Assembly: GCA_025128025.1 (NCBI GenBank)
Contig: JAHLYR010000065.1
Coordinates: 1-64,000, forward strand
DNA: 64,000 nt
Source: Synechococcus sp. CS-1330
GTDB lineage: Bacteria; Cyanobacteriota; Cyanobacteriia; PCC-6307; Cyanobiaceae
Reading direction: 5' to 3'
Every line of letters starts with the position of its first letter. The first letter of the stretch is position 1. The translations under genes and the position numbers were made by a program. The notes beneath the pieces were generated by a model that had not been told where the DNA came from, did no database searches, and saw nothing but the letters and a program-made list of their open reading frames with translations. Shown here piece by piece: positions 23,081 through 32,460 of this stretch.

Positions 23081-25174
23081 GTGAACCGCCAGCGCCCCGC
23101 CACCGGCAAAGCTCCCCAGTCCCGCCGCACCAACCTGGTGGGAGTAGGGCTGCTTGCCGCCCTGATTGGCGGCGGCGTTGCCTGCGGCCAGGCGGCTCTA
23201 GTGGCGGGCTTTGACAGCCTGCTGCCCGACGCCCGTGGCATCAACCACTTCAACCGCCCAGGAACCCTCACCATCCTCTCGGCCGATGGCCAGGTGGTGC
23301 ACAAAATCGGGCCGGTAACTCGCGAAAAGCTGACGCCCGAAACGATGCCGCCCTTGGTGCAGCAGGCTTTTATCGCCGCGGAAGACCGGCGCTTCTATCA
23401 GCACGACGGCATTGACCCGGTGGGGATCGGCCGGGCCATGGTGCGCAACCTGCGCAAGGGCTCGGTGGAGGAGGGGGCCAGCACGATCACCCAGCAGCTG
23501 GCCCGAACCGTATTTCTGAGCCAGGACCGCACCCTGATTCGCAAGCTCAAAGAGGCCGCCCTGGCCGGCAAGCTCGAGCGCCAGCTCAGCAAACCGCAGA
23601 TCCTCACCGAATACCTCAACGTCGTTTATCTCGGCTCAAGCGCCTACGGCGTGGCCGACGCGGCCTGGGTGTATTTCACCAAAACCCCGGAACAGCTAAC
23701 CCTCGCGGAAGCCGCCCTGATCGCAGGGCTGCCACCGGCCCCCTCGGTTTATTCACCCCTGGTGAATCCCGACCTGGCCCTGGAGCGCCGGGCCGTGGTG
23801 CTGCGCCGCATGCAGGAGGCGGGCTTCATCAGCGTCAGTGAGCAACAGCAGGCTGAAGCGGCACGGCTGCAACTCAAGCCAGCAGAACCCAAATACTGGG
23901 ACAGTCGCGCCCCCTACTTCAGCAGCTGGGTGCAGCAAGAACTGCCCAAGGTGCTCAGCCCCGAGCAGCTCGAGGTGGGTGGTTTGACAGTGCGCAGCAG
24001 CCTCAATTTGGCCTGGCAGGAGAAGGCCCAGTCGGCAGTGAACACCTATGCCACCGGCAGCATGCAGGGCGCACTGGTGGCGATGGAGCCCGGCACCGGC
24101 CTGGTGCGGGCGATGGTGGGCGGCACCGACTTCAAGGACAGCCAGTTCAATCGGGCGGCCCAGGCCCTGCGCTCGCCCGGCTCCACCTTCAAGTTGTTTG
24201 TCTATCTCACGGCCCTGCAGCAGGGGATGCTGCCGGAGCGGCTATTCCGCGATTCGGCCCGCTGCTTCGCCGGCTACTGCCCCAAGAATTTCGGCAACCG
24301 CTACTTCGGTTCGGTGTCGATGGTGGTGGCTCTGCAGAACTCGCTCAACACGGTGGCGGTGGGGCTGCTCAAGGAGCTGGGCTTCGACAAGGTGATCGAA
24401 ACGGCCAAAAACCTCGGCATTACCAGAGAGTTGGGGCGCTTCTACCCCCTGGCCCTCGGCGCCACCGAGCAAACCGTGGTGGACATGACCGCCGCCTACG
24501 CCGCCATCAATAACGGTGGCATCTACGTAAAGCCCACACCGTTTGAGGAGATCCTCGGCCCCGATGGCGAGCTGCTATGGAGCCGCCGGGTGGATGGCGA
24601 TCAAGGGCGCCGGGCTGTAAACAGCGACATCGCGGCCCTGATGCTGTGGATGCTGGAGCGGGCGGTGCGCTCGGGCACGGGCGGCGGCGCGGCCCTGCCG
24701 GACCGGCCCGTGGCCGGCAAGACGGGCACTTCAGAGGGGGGGCGCGACCTCTGGTTTATCGGCTCGATCCCCCAGCTCACCACCGGGGTGTGGCTGGGCT
24801 ACGACGACAGCCGCACCACCAACAGCACCAGCGTGGTGGCCACCTACGCCTGGCGGGCCTTTATGGCGCCGATCAGTAAAGACCTACCAGTGCGCCAGTT
24901 TCCGCCCAAGCCGCAGCTAGCGGACACCTACCGGCTCAATAAAAAGCAAGCTGAGCGCCGCCGTGAACCGGCAGCCAGCCCCGAAAGCTTGGGTGAGCCG
25001 GCACCCCAGCCGTTGGAGCTAGATCCAACCCCCAGCCTCAACGAGCAGCCCTACACACCAGCCTCACCCCAACCGCAAACACCAAGCACCCCTGCACCCC
25101 CTAGCCAGGCGCCCTCCACACCACCGCCGCTGGAAGCTCCGCCACCCCTGGTGGTGGCGCCACCACCGCCCTAA
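23081..25174 (+). CDS. Class A penicillin-binding protein (PBP1A type)
   Basis: Bifunctional peptidoglycan glycosyltransferase/transpeptidase, 697 residues. One N-terminal helix (LVGVGLLAALIGGGVACGQA). GT51 domain with AAEDRRFYQHDGIDPVG and EGASTITQQLAR. Transpeptidase domain with RSPGSTFKLFVY (nucleophile Ser near residue 368), QNSLNTV and VAGKTGTSEG. The last 70 residues are Pro-rich and disordered. Starts GTG 23081. Converges with rsmB, overlapping by 4 bp. Confidence 0.93.
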   Translation: MNRQRPATGKAPQSRRTNLVGVGLLAALIGGGVACGQAALVAGFDSLLPDARGINHFNRPGTLTILSADGQVVHKIGPVTREKLTPETMPPLVQQAFIAAEDRRFYQHDGIDPVGIGRAMVRNLRKGSVEEGASTITQQLARTVFLSQDRTLIRKLKEAALAGKLERQLSKPQILTEYLNVVYLGSSAYGVADAAWVYFTKTPEQLTLAEAALIAGLPPAPSVYSPLVNPDLALERRAVVLRRMQEAGFISVSEQQQAEAARLQLKPAEPKYWDSRAPYFSSWVQQELPKVLSPEQLEVGGLTVRSSLNLAWQEKAQSAVNTYATGSMQGALVAMEPGTGLVRAMVGGTDFKDSQFNRAAQALRSPGSTFKLFVYLTALQQGMLPERLFRDSARCFAGYCPKNFGNRYFGSVSMVVALQNSLNTVAVGLLKELGFDKVIETAKNLGITRELGRFYPLALGATEQTVVDMTAAYAAINNGGIYVKPTPFEEILGPDGELLWSRRVDGDQGRRAVNSDIAALMLWMLERAVRSGTGGGAALPDRPVAGKTGTSEGGRDLWFIGSIPQLTTGVWLGYDDSRTTNSTSVVATYAWRAFMAPISKDLPVRQFPPKPQLADTYRLNKKQAERRREPAASPESLGEPAPQPLELDPTPSLNEQPYTPASPQPQTPSTPAPPSQAPSTPPPLEAPPPLVVAPPPP

Positions 25175-26544
25175 GCCTGGAGCCGGGCGGCAAAAAAGCC
25201 GTCGCCTCCGCTGGCGGCTGGCCAGCGCTGCCAGCTCTGCAGCAGCTGCCAGCCGGGGTGATCGGCAAGGAAGCCAGCGAGCAACTGGCCGTTTTCAGCC
25301 GGATGCACGGTGCAGGTGGCATACACCAGCTGGCCGCCCGGCTTGAGCAAGGGCAGCAGGCACTCCAGCAGGGCCCGCTGCAGGGGCACCAACTCGGTGA
25401 TCGTTTCAGGGCTGATCCGCCAGCGGGCATCGGCGTGGCGGGCCAGGGTGCCGAGGCCCGAGCAGGGGGCATCCAGCAGGATGCGATCAAACCAGCCGAG
25501 CCACTCAGGCTTCTCAGCCGCCAGGGCCGTGGCATCGGCGGCCAGGGTGTGAATGCACTGCAGGCCAAGGCGGGCGGCATTGACGCCCACCCGGCGCAGG
25601 CGCCCCTCGGAGCGATCCACGGCCCACACCTCACCCTCGTTGCCCATAAGCTCGACTAGGTGGGTGCTCTTGCCACCCGGGGCGGCGCAGGCATCGAGGA
25701 TCCGCTCGCCGGGCTGGGGATCGAGTAGCAGACCCACCGCCTGGGCAGTGCGATCTTGCACGCACCAGTGGCCCTCGGCGTAGCCGGGCAGGGCGCGCAA
25801 CTCGCCGCTGCGGCCCAGCAGCGTGAGGCCCCCGGGCAGATCCGGCAGGGGGGCCGCCTCGATCCCGGCGGCAGTGAAGGCCTCCAGGGCAGCAGCGGGG
25901 CTGGTGCGCAGCAGGTTGAGGCGCAGGTCGAGGGCGGGGGGCTGATTGCAGGCCAGACCGAAGGCCTCGGGATCAGGCCACTGCAACGCCAGTTCAGCGA
26001 GCCAGGCGGGCAGGGAATGGCGCAGGCCATAGCTAGCGGCAGGGTCGCTGGGCAGGGGGCCCAGACCATCCCAGGGCTCAGGCCCGGCCTCCGCGCGCCG
26101 GCGCCCGCAGGCCCGCAGCAGTCCATTGGCCACCGGCGCCAGCCGGCCGAGTCCGCCCCGTTTTGCCAGCTCCACGGTGGTGCTCACCGCCGCAGAGGCC
26201 GGCACCCGGCTGCTGAACAGCAGCTGGTAGAGCCCCAAATGCAACAGCCAGCGCAACTTGGGCGGCTGACGGGCGGCGGGCACCTTGCCGAGGGCATCGA
26301 GCCAGGCATCGAGCAGGCGCCGCTGGCGGATGGCGCCGTAGGCAAGTTCGGTGGCTAGGGCCCGGTCGGCGCCCTCAAGGGGATGGCGCTGCAGCTCCCG
26401 CTCGAGCGCCAGATCGGCGTAGGCGCCAGCGCCCACCGCCAGCAACACCTGCCAGGCGAGCTGGCGCGGCGCCAAGCCAATCGCGGGAGTTTCGACTGGG
26501 TGGGCGAGTGCCAGGGAGTGGGGCGGCGATGGGCAAGGCTCCAC
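25171..26544 (-). CDS. rsmB: 16S rRNA m5C967 methyltransferase
   Basis: The N-terminal NusB-like domain (about 25-165: ARQLAWQVLLA.., RALATELAYGAIRQRRLLDA) is followed by a SAM methyltransferase domain with DACAAPGGKSTHLVELMGNE, LLDAPCSGLGTLARHAD (PC motif) and VYATCTVHPAEN (TC motif; Cys is the nucleophile). It modifies 16S rRNA. Length 457 is typical. Confidence 0.93.
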   Translation of the reverse strand: MEPCPSPPHSLALAHPVETPAIGLAPRQLAWQVLLAVGAGAYADLALERELQRHPLEGADRALATELAYGAIRQRRLLDAWLDALGKVPAARQPPKLRWLLHLGLYQLLFSSRVPASAAVSTTVELAKRGGLGRLAPVANGLLRACGRRRAEAGPEPWDGLGPLPSDPAASYGLRHSLPAWLAELALQWPDPEAFGLACNQPPALDLRLNLLRTSPAAALEAFTAAGIEAAPLPDLPGGLTLLGRSGELRALPGYAEGHWCVQDRTAQAVGLLLDPQPGERILDACAAPGGKSTHLVELMGNEGEVWAVDRSEGRLRRVGVNAARLGLQCIHTLAADATALAAEKPEWLGWFDRILLDAPCSGLGTLARHADARWRISPETITELVPLQRALLECLLPLLKPGGQLVYATCTVHPAENGQLLAGFLADHPGWQLLQSWQRWPAASGGDGFFAARLQA

Positions 26545-26620
26545 AACTAGCGCGCAGGGGTGAGTGAGCGGGGTGAGCGGTGGGGGAGGTAGATGTTTTT
26601 TGCTAGTTAGCTAAGGAGGA

Positions 26621-26965
26621 CTAATTCGCAAACTCATCACCCCCAGCCCGCCAGCGGTGCTGGGCCAGGGGCAACTGTCCCACTGCATCCACGGGGATGC
26701 CTTCAGCGAGCAGCAGCTCACGCTGGATCCAGTCGCTGCCTTCGCGGCTGGGGGTGAAGCTGATCTGCCCTTTGGCATTAACAACCCGCTGCCACGGGAT
26801 CTCCGACGGCAGGGGCAGGCGGCGCAGGGCCCAACCCACCTGGCGCGCCGCACCCCAGACGCCGATCAGCTCAGCGATCTGGCCGTAGGTGGCCAACTGA
26901 CCGCACGGGATCTGGGCCACGACGGCGTAAACCCGCTGATCAAAGGTGGGGGCGGGAGCTTGCAT
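26621..26965 (-). CDS. Alkyltransferase-like (ATL) protein, MGMT family
   Basis: The DNA-binding domain of O6-alkylguanine alkyltransferases: FDQRVYAVVAQIPCGQLATY, GQIAELIGVWGAARQVGWAL, then IPWQRVVNAKGQIS. The active PCHR motif is replaced by PWQR, so there is no acceptor Cys. ATL proteins flag alkylated guanines for nucleotide excision repair. ATG 26965 (QAPAPTFDQ) was chosen; the frame extends farther up without support. Confidence 0.85.
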   Translation of the reverse strand: MQAPAPTFDQRVYAVVAQIPCGQLATYGQIAELIGVWGAARQVGWALRRLPLPSEIPWQRVVNAKGQISFTPSREGSDWIQRELLLAEGIPVDAVGQLPLAQHRWRAGGDEFAN

Positions 26966-27120
26966 CGAGCGCCGGGCGGGAGGAAGCAAAGCGGGCTGAG
27001 CTTGTGCAACCGAGTGTTGAACCCAGGCTAAAAATACAAAGTGACTGCCCAAGGGCGACTTGTCATTCGGGAGACTGGGCATTCGGGAGATGCCCGCGAT
27101 TCCGCACCTCAACTGACGCC

Positions 27121-27816
27121 ATGCCCCTACTGCCCCGCCGCTTTGAGCGGCTCAAGGCCGTGCTCGATCGCCGCATGGGTGATCTCACCGTGGTGCTCGA
27201 GCACGTGGACAAGCCCCACAACCTCTCGGCGATCCTGCGCAGCTGCGATGCGGTGGGGGTGCTGGAGGCCCATGTGGTGAGCCTGGCGGGCCGCACGCCC
27301 ACCTTCAACTGCACCTCTAAGGGCAGCGAAAAGTGGGTGCCGCTGCATCGCCACAGCGACGGCGACAGCGTGGCCCTGCTGCGCCAACTCAAGGAGGATG
27401 GATTCCGGCTCTATGGCACCCACCTGTCGGTGGAAGCGGTGGACTACCGCCAGTGCGACTTCACTGGCCCAAGCGCCCTCGTGCTGGGGGCCGAGAAGTG
27501 GGGTTTAAGCGCTGAAGCGGCGGCATTGGTAGATCAGCCGATCGTGATCCCGATGCACGGCATGGTGCAGTCGCTGAATGTGAGCGTGGCCTGCGCGACG
27601 CTGCTGTTTGAGGCGCTGCGTCAGCGGCAGGCCGCCGGACTGCTGCCACACCACGGCGAAGGGGTGCCAGCGGGGCGCTACGACAACCTGCTGTTTGAGT
27701 GGGCCTATCCGGAGGTGGCGGCCTGGTGCCAGCGTGAAGGCCGCCCCTATCCAAGCCTTGATGCCGAGGGGGCCATCAGCGAAACCCTGCCCCGCACAAT
27801 CAAGCTGCGCTACTGA
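27121..27816 (+). CDS. trmH: tRNA (Gm18) 2'-O-methyltransferase
   Basis: SPOUT-family enzyme, 231 residues. It has LTVVLEHVDKPHNLSAILRS at the N-terminus, ALVLGAEKWGLSAEA and the knot motif VIPMHGMVQSLNVSVACATL. It methylates G18 in the D loop of tRNAs. ATG 27121 was chosen since it fits the family N-terminus. C-terminus is typical of the class I TrmH extension. Confidence 0.92.
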   Translation: MPLLPRRFERLKAVLDRRMGDLTVVLEHVDKPHNLSAILRSCDAVGVLEAHVVSLAGRTPTFNCTSKGSEKWVPLHRHSDGDSVALLRQLKEDGFRLYGTHLSVEAVDYRQCDFTGPSALVLGAEKWGLSAEAAALVDQPIVIPMHGMVQSLNVSVACATLLFEALRQRQAAGLLPHHGEGVPAGRYDNLLFEWAYPEVAAWCQREGRPYPSLDAEGAISETLPRTIKLRY

Positions 27817-27823
27817 TGCTCGA

Positions 27824-28036
27824 CTACTGATATCTGCGGGCACTGGGCAGCCACAGGGCCAGGCCGAGGCCCAGCAGCTCAAGGAAAATCTGGCGGCCGC
27901 CGAGCAGCACCACCGCCAGGGCAACGGCAGCGAGCAACTTCTGGAACAGGCTCCAAACATCGTCGGCGTTGGCATTGCCGCTGCACCAAAGTGCCACCGC
28001 GGCAGAGAGCAGGAGCAGATCCAACCACCAGGGCAC
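27824..28036 (-). CDS. Small membrane protein (70 aa)
   Basis: Two hydrophobic helices (WLDLLLLSAAVALWCSG and LLAAVALAVVLLGGRQIFLE) with a short loop containing DDVW. Converges with trmH. No family recognised. Confidence 0.5.
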   Translation of the reverse strand: MPWWLDLLLLSAAVALWCSGNANADDVWSLFQKLLAAVALAVVLLGGRQIFLELLGLGLALWLPSARRYQ

Positions 28037-28124
28037 GGGCTCAATGCAGGTGGATACTGATTATGGCGCGTGAGCATGGCGATTTTTGCAGCCACCCCCT
28101 GGCAACGCCTGCCTATGTGGCGCT

Positions 28125-28994
28125 TCAGGATCCAGTTCGCTGGGCGCTGCCACCACTGAGCCAGCTCTCGAGCCCTTCGCCTAAAAACGACAGTCCCAGC
28201 ACCAGCACAAACATGGCCAGGCCCGGGTAGAGGGCGGTCCACCAGATGCCGGTGGGCACGGCGGTGAGAGCCTGCTGCAGGTCGCCGCCCCACTCGGGGA
28301 TGGTTTCGGGCAGGCCCAGGCCCAGGAAGCCGAGGCCGCCGAGCACCAGCACGGCATCAGCAGCGTTGAGGGTGAGCAGCACCGGCACTGAGGTGATCAC
28401 ATTGCGCAGCAGATAGCGGCGCAAGATCCAGATCGGGCCAGCGCCTAGCGACTGGGCCGCCTCCACAAACAGCTCAGCCTTCACCTGGGCCGTTTGGTTG
28501 CGAACCACCCGGAAATATTGGGGGATGTAGACGACGCAGAGGGCGGCGGCGGCATTTGGTAATCCCCGGCCCAGCAGGAAGGCCAACACCACCGAGAGCA
28601 GCAACACCGGCAGGGTGTAGAGGGTGTCCATCAGCAGCACCAACACCCGATCCACCCAACCGCCCAAGTAGCCGCTCACCATGCCCAGCGGCACACCGAT
28701 CAGCAGGGCGATCACCAGGGCCAGCAGCACCACCTGCAGGGCCACGCCACTACCGGCGAGGGTGCGCACGCACACGTCGCGCCCCAAACGATCGGTGCCG
28801 CACCAGTGGCTCAGCGAGGGCTGGGCATAGATCGGATTTTGCAGGCCGGCATTGGGATCGCTCAGCCAGCCGGCATGCACCAGCAGGGGCGTGAGCAGGG
28901 CCACCAGGGCGTAGGCCAGCACGATCACCAAACCCCAGCGGGCCATGCGCGCCGAGAGGCTGGGGGAGCGGCGAAGGGCAAAGCCTGCAATCAC
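28125..28994 (-). CDS. ABC transporter permease, DppC/OppC family
   Basis: A 289-residue inner-membrane permease with the N-terminal OppC-type segment, HWCGTDRLGRDVCVRTLAGS, six helices, and the EAA loop VEAAQSLGAGPIWILRRYLL. This family imports peptides or nickel as one half of a heterodimeric permease. The partner permease, ATPase and binding protein are not in the neighbourhood, so the substrate is unknown. Confidence 0.88.
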   Translation of the reverse strand: MIAGFALRRSPSLSARMARWGLVIVLAYALVALLTPLLVHAGWLSDPNAGLQNPIYAQPSLSHWCGTDRLGRDVCVRTLAGSGVALQVVLLALVIALLIGVPLGMVSGYLGGWVDRVLVLLMDTLYTLPVLLLSVVLAFLLGRGLPNAAAALCVVYIPQYFRVVRNQTAQVKAELFVEAAQSLGAGPIWILRRYLLRNVITSVPVLLTLNAADAVLVLGGLGFLGLGLPETIPEWGGDLQQALTAVPTGIWWTALYPGLAMFVLVLGLSFLGEGLESWLSGGSAQRTGS

Positions 28995-29227
28995 AGAATG
29001 GGCCGACGGTGGCTGTAACTACTAGTTGAGCAGAGATGGGGCAGCAGCGCCATCGCGACCGGGGCTAGCGTTGAAAAGTGATGCCAGACACGAGCCCTAC
29101 ATCAACCTGCGACTACACAGGAAGGGGTACTGGCCAAACTCGACCACTCAGCCCATTGGCAATGGCACGCGGCAAAAGCGCCCTTGAGCTAACTCCCACG
29201 GACGCTCCCTCGCCCTAGCCTCATCCC

Positions 29228-29932
29228 ATGTCCAGCGCCAGTCTGCTGATCGTCGACGACGACCCAAGCCTGCGCCAGTTTCTGCGCGCGGAGCTGGAGC
29301 TGGAGGGCTACAAATGTCAGGAGGCGGCAACGGGACAGCAAGCCTTGGTACTGATCCGGGCCCAATCATTTGACCTATTAGTGCTTGATTGGACCCTGCC
29401 CGATTTCAGCGGTGTGGAGATCTGCCGGAGGCTGCGGAGTAGCCATAACGCCACACCCGTGCTGATGCTCACGGGCGTTGACGGGATCGAAGACAGGGTG
29501 AAAGCACTGGATGCCGGTGCCGACGACTACCTGGTGAAACCATTCTCAATCGAAGAACTCCTGGCCCGACTACGGGCCCTACTTCGCCGCTCCACCAGCC
29601 AAGATGCGGCCAAGCTGCCCCAGATGTTGTGCCTGGCAGACCTGGAGCTCAATACAGCCAGCCATGAGGTATCGCGCGGAGGGCGGGAGATCAGCTTGAG
29701 CAGCAAGGAATACCAACTGCTGCTACAGCTATTGCTGCAGGCCAATGCGGTGGTAGAGCGAGAAGCGTTGCTGGCTGCAGTGTGGGGCCATGACTTCTAC
29801 GGCGACCCCAACGTCCTTGACGTGTATATCCGCTACTTGCGCCAGAAACTGGAATCCCAAGGGAGCCCTACCCTGATCCAAACTGTGCGCGGCGTGGGCT
29901 ACATGCTCAAGCAGGCTTCTCCAAAAAGCTGA
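29228..29932 (+). CDS. OmpR-family response regulator
   Basis: Receiver domain (1-120) with the acidic pocket LLIVDDDPSL, phospho-acceptor Asp54 (LLVLDWTLPD), Thr (MLTGVD) and Lys (DDYLVKPFS). A C-terminal winged helix follows (EISLSSKEYQLLLQLLLQAN; DVYIRYLRQKLESQGS; IQTVRGVGYML). It begins a pair with the receiver-only gene, with a 4-bp gap, and converges on the kinase gene. The 11-bp-spaced repeats at 31794-31823 fit the way this family binds DNA, so this protein is their likely ligand. Confidence 0.92.
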   Translation: MSSASLLIVDDDPSLRQFLRAELELEGYKCQEAATGQQALVLIRAQSFDLLVLDWTLPDFSGVEICRRLRSSHNATPVLMLTGVDGIEDRVKALDAGADDYLVKPFSIEELLARLRALLRRSTSQDAAKLPQMLCLADLELNTASHEVSRGGREISLSSKEYQLLLQLLLQANAVVEREALLAAVWGHDFYGDPNVLDVYIRYLRQKLESQGSPTLIQTVRGVGYMLKQASPKS

Positions 29933-29936
29933 ACCA

Positions 29937-30281
29937 ATGCTGATCGCGATCGTGGACGATGACTCGCGCATGCGGATGCTGTTGGAGACGGAAGCCAGTG
30001 ACGAGGGCTGGCAGTGCCTTTGTTATGCCAATGGTCATGAACTATTGGCGTCAGACAAACTTCTCCAATTTGATCTTGTACTACTGGATCTGATCATGCC
30101 GGTAATGGATGGGCTGACCTGCCTGCGACAGCTACGTAGCCAGGGTTTCAATCAGAGAGTGATCGTGCTTACTGCCCTCTGCGATCCTCTGCAGAAGCAA
30201 CAGGCATTAGAGGCGGGTGCTGATCAATACGTCCTCAAGACCAACTTGCTTAGCGGTTTGCGCGCTTTGATCCATCATTAA
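29937..30281 (+). CDS. Receiver-only (CheY-like) response regulator
   Basis: A single receiver domain of 114 residues: IAIVDDDSRMRMLL, Asp51 in VLLDLIMPVMDG, IVLTALCDP, and YVLKTNLL, where the usual Lys-Pro is Lys-Thr. There is no output domain. It lies 4 bp after the OmpR-type gene, and its 3' end overlaps the kinase 3' end by 32 bp. Likely a phosphate sink or a partner for the same kinase. Confidence 0.88.
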   Translation: MLIAIVDDDSRMRMLLETEASDEGWQCLCYANGHELLASDKLLQFDLVLLDLIMPVMDGLTCLRQLRSQGFNQRVIVLTALCDPLQKQQALEAGADQYVLKTNLLSGLRALIHH

Positions 30282-31737
30282 TGAACCATGGCAATTGCGG
30301 CAATCTTCGATTTTTTGTCGAAACCCGCTTCAACTTGTCAGAACCTGGCTGATCATCCGATGGCTTATATATAGACACACGCAACTGGAAATCAGCACCA
30401 CCGCCTGGCGCCTCGCTGACAAACGCATCACCTCCCATCGCCTTCATCAGCGATTGCACCACCGCCAAGCCAATTCCACTGCCGGCATGGGGCCCCGCGA
30501 TGGCGTCATTGCCGCGTACAAAACGTTCAAAGATTTGATCACGTTCCTCCAGCGGCACCCCTGGGCCATGGTCGCGAACGTGAAAGATCACTTGATCAGC
30601 TACGCATGACAAACTCAATTCAATCGGTGCAGTGGAGGGGGAGTATTTGCTGGCATTTTCAATCAAATTAGTGAGGCACTGAATCAGACGATCCGGATCC
30701 CCAATCGCCCTGATCGGCTTGGCCGAATCGCGGAAACGCAGCCGTCCTCGCAGAGCGCCAGATAGGCGCTCAAAGGCCTCAACGAGCACTATCCCAGCAT
30801 CAAGTGGTTCCCGTACAACTTTGAGCGTGCCGCTGTCATTGCGTGCGATTTCGAGCAGGTCCGTCACCAAGCGAGCCATGCGCTGTGATTCATCGCGGAT
30901 CAGGCCCAACTGCTGCAACTGATCTGGGCTGAAGTTTGCGGCCCGCCTCTCCAGGCAATTGGCATAACCACCAATCAAGGTGATGGGTGTTCGCAATTCA
31001 TGCGACACCGCATTTACAAAAGCCCGCTGATGTTCCCAGGAGGTGGAGAGCCGATCGAGCAGGCCATTGAAGGAGACCGCGATGGGCTGCAGTTCCGGCG
31101 GTTGGTCGTCAAGGCCAAGGCGACTTTCCGTGAAGGTATCGGATGTGATCGAATCCATGCTCTGCTGCAACTGCTCCAGCGGCTGCAGACCACGGTCAAT
31201 CACTCGCCGCAGCAAAGCACTGGTGAACAGGGCCGCCACACCGGCACCGGCGATGAAGAGCAAAAACAGCGTGCGCTCCTGGGCCCGCTGATTGCTGGTG
31301 TTTTGCACGGTAAATAGCCGCCAGGGCTTGCCAGCCAACCAAAGGGTCTTGCTGCTGATGCAAAACTCAGCTTTCTCCTGCTCAAGGCAGCGCGGCGTGA
31401 GGCTCAGATCGCCTTGAAGTTGCTGCCGCTCTAGCAAGTCCAAGAGCGGCTGATTTTGGCCTAAGCCAAAAAACGCTGACCCGGCGGGGACAAGCCGTTG
31501 GATCTGACTCTGCTGGTCTGACGACTGGAAGACGAGCTGGGGTTCCAGCCAGTGCATGAGATCTGAGGAGGAAAAGTCGGCCAGCTTCAGTCGCAGCTGC
31601 TGATCCGAAGCTTCTGCACCTTCAAGGGAGCGAAAGGCCGCGTAGGCCGATTGGGCCTGACTCTGGTGAGCCTGCAGACGGCGCCATTGCAGCAGCTGCC
31701 AATTGGCAGTGAGCAGTAGGGCATAGCCAGCAAGCAC
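30250..31737 (-). CDS. Membrane sensor histidine kinase
   Basis: An extracytoplasmic sensor region of about 130 residues lies between a partial N-terminal helix and a second helix (LFLLFIAGAGVAALFTSALL). HAMP-like segment, H box (FVNAVSHELRTPITLIGGY, His246), N box (CLTNLIENASKYSP), G boxes (VRDHGPGVP; GSGIGLAVVQSL). GTG 31737 cuts into the first helix, and the frame stays open upstream to a stop near 31803 (SSLRIWFQSTSLLAVLAGYA), so translation probably begins earlier with a rare start. Faces the pilin cluster. Confidence 0.9.
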   Translation of the reverse strand: MLAGYALLLTANWQLLQWRRLQAHQSQAQSAYAAFRSLEGAEASDQQLRLKLADFSSSDLMHWLEPQLVFQSSDQQSQIQRLVPAGSAFFGLGQNQPLLDLLERQQLQGDLSLTPRCLEQEKAEFCISSKTLWLAGKPWRLFTVQNTSNQRAQERTLFLLFIAGAGVAALFTSALLRRVIDRGLQPLEQLQQSMDSITSDTFTESRLGLDDQPPELQPIAVSFNGLLDRLSTSWEHQRAFVNAVSHELRTPITLIGGYANCLERRAANFSPDQLQQLGLIRDESQRMARLVTDLLEIARNDSGTLKVVREPLDAGIVLVEAFERLSGALRGRLRFRDSAKPIRAIGDPDRLIQCLTNLIENASKYSPSTAPIELSLSCVADQVIFHVRDHGPGVPLEERDQIFERFVRGNDAIAGPHAGSGIGLAVVQSLMKAMGGDAFVSEAPGGGADFQLRVSIYKPSDDQPGSDKLKRVSTKNRRLPQLPWFINDGSKRANR

Positions 31738-31793
31738 CGCCAGCAGCGAGGTGGACTGAAACCAAATACGCAGCGAAGACCGGGACAGAAACG

Positions 31794-31823
31794 ACTCTCA
31801 GAAAACTCTCAGAGACATCTCAG
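31794..31823. promoter_or_regulatory. Three 11-bp-spaced TCTCAG repeats (response-regulator box)
   Basis: ACTCTCAG-AAA-ACTCTCAG-AGA-CATCTCAG: CTCAG starts at 31797, 31808 and 31819, exactly 11 bp apart. OmpR/PhoB-type regulators bind tandem repeats with this spacing. The box lies between the kinase (minus) and pilA (plus), about 60 bp before the pilA start, so it may control either or both. Confidence 0.6.
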
Positions 31824-31885
31824 CAGATTCCCATGGACCGGGCAATACGAAAGGAGGATTCTGAGTTCATTCAACCCATGGACTC

Positions 31886-32347
31886 ATGACCAGCACCACA
31901 CGCCTGATGCAGCAGAAGCTGCTGATCAACCGCCTGAACGCCACAAAAGGGCGCAAGGGACTCGCCCAGGGCTTCACTTTGATTGAGTTGATGATCGTGG
32001 TAGCGATTATCGGGATTCTTTCAGCTGTTGCCCTCCCTCAGTTCTTGGGACTGAGAGATCGGTCAGAACTGCAATCCTTCGTTGGCGAAGCGCTTGGATT
32101 GGCCAAAGAATGCGCAGTTGGCCAAATAACTAATGTCAAGTCAGGCACTGCAAGCAAGGGGAACACGGTCGTTTCTCCTGCAGGCACATGCAACGGAACA
32201 GGAGCAGTAACTCTCACAGTGACAGGAGCTAAACCGGTGGAAGGAGTCAAGTGCCTGACAGGAACAAACAGCATTTCGACAGCGACACAAAAGACTGCAA
32301 CCATTACCGTCGCAACAGACGGGGTGACGACCTGTGTTTGGAGCTAA
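31886..32347 (+). CDS. pilA: Type IV major pilin-like protein
   Basis: A prepilin with a long leader ending QG, cut before FTLIELMIVVAIIGILSAVA, with Glu5 present. After the N-terminal helix comes a Ser/Thr/Gly-rich globular part with four Cys (KECAVGQ; GTCNGTG; VKCLTG; TTCVWS), likely two disulfides. A strong AAAGGAGG lies at 31850-31857; a tiny frame (ATG 31878, MDS) ends across this start. First gene of a pilin/pseudopilin cluster. Confidence 0.9.
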   Translation: MTSTTRLMQQKLLINRLNATKGRKGLAQGFTLIELMIVVAIIGILSAVALPQFLGLRDRSELQSFVGEALGLAKECAVGQITNVKSGTASKGNTVVSPAGTCNGTGAVTLTVTGAKPVEGVKCLTGTNSISTATQKTATITVATDGVTTCVWS

Positions 32348-32460
32348 TTAACGAAGCTAAGCCCAAAAATAGCTCATATCAAATCTACACTTCAAACGTA
32401 TTTACGATTGGCCCGCCGAACCCATCACAGTCGTAAAAATTACTCCCGAGGGCAAATAAG

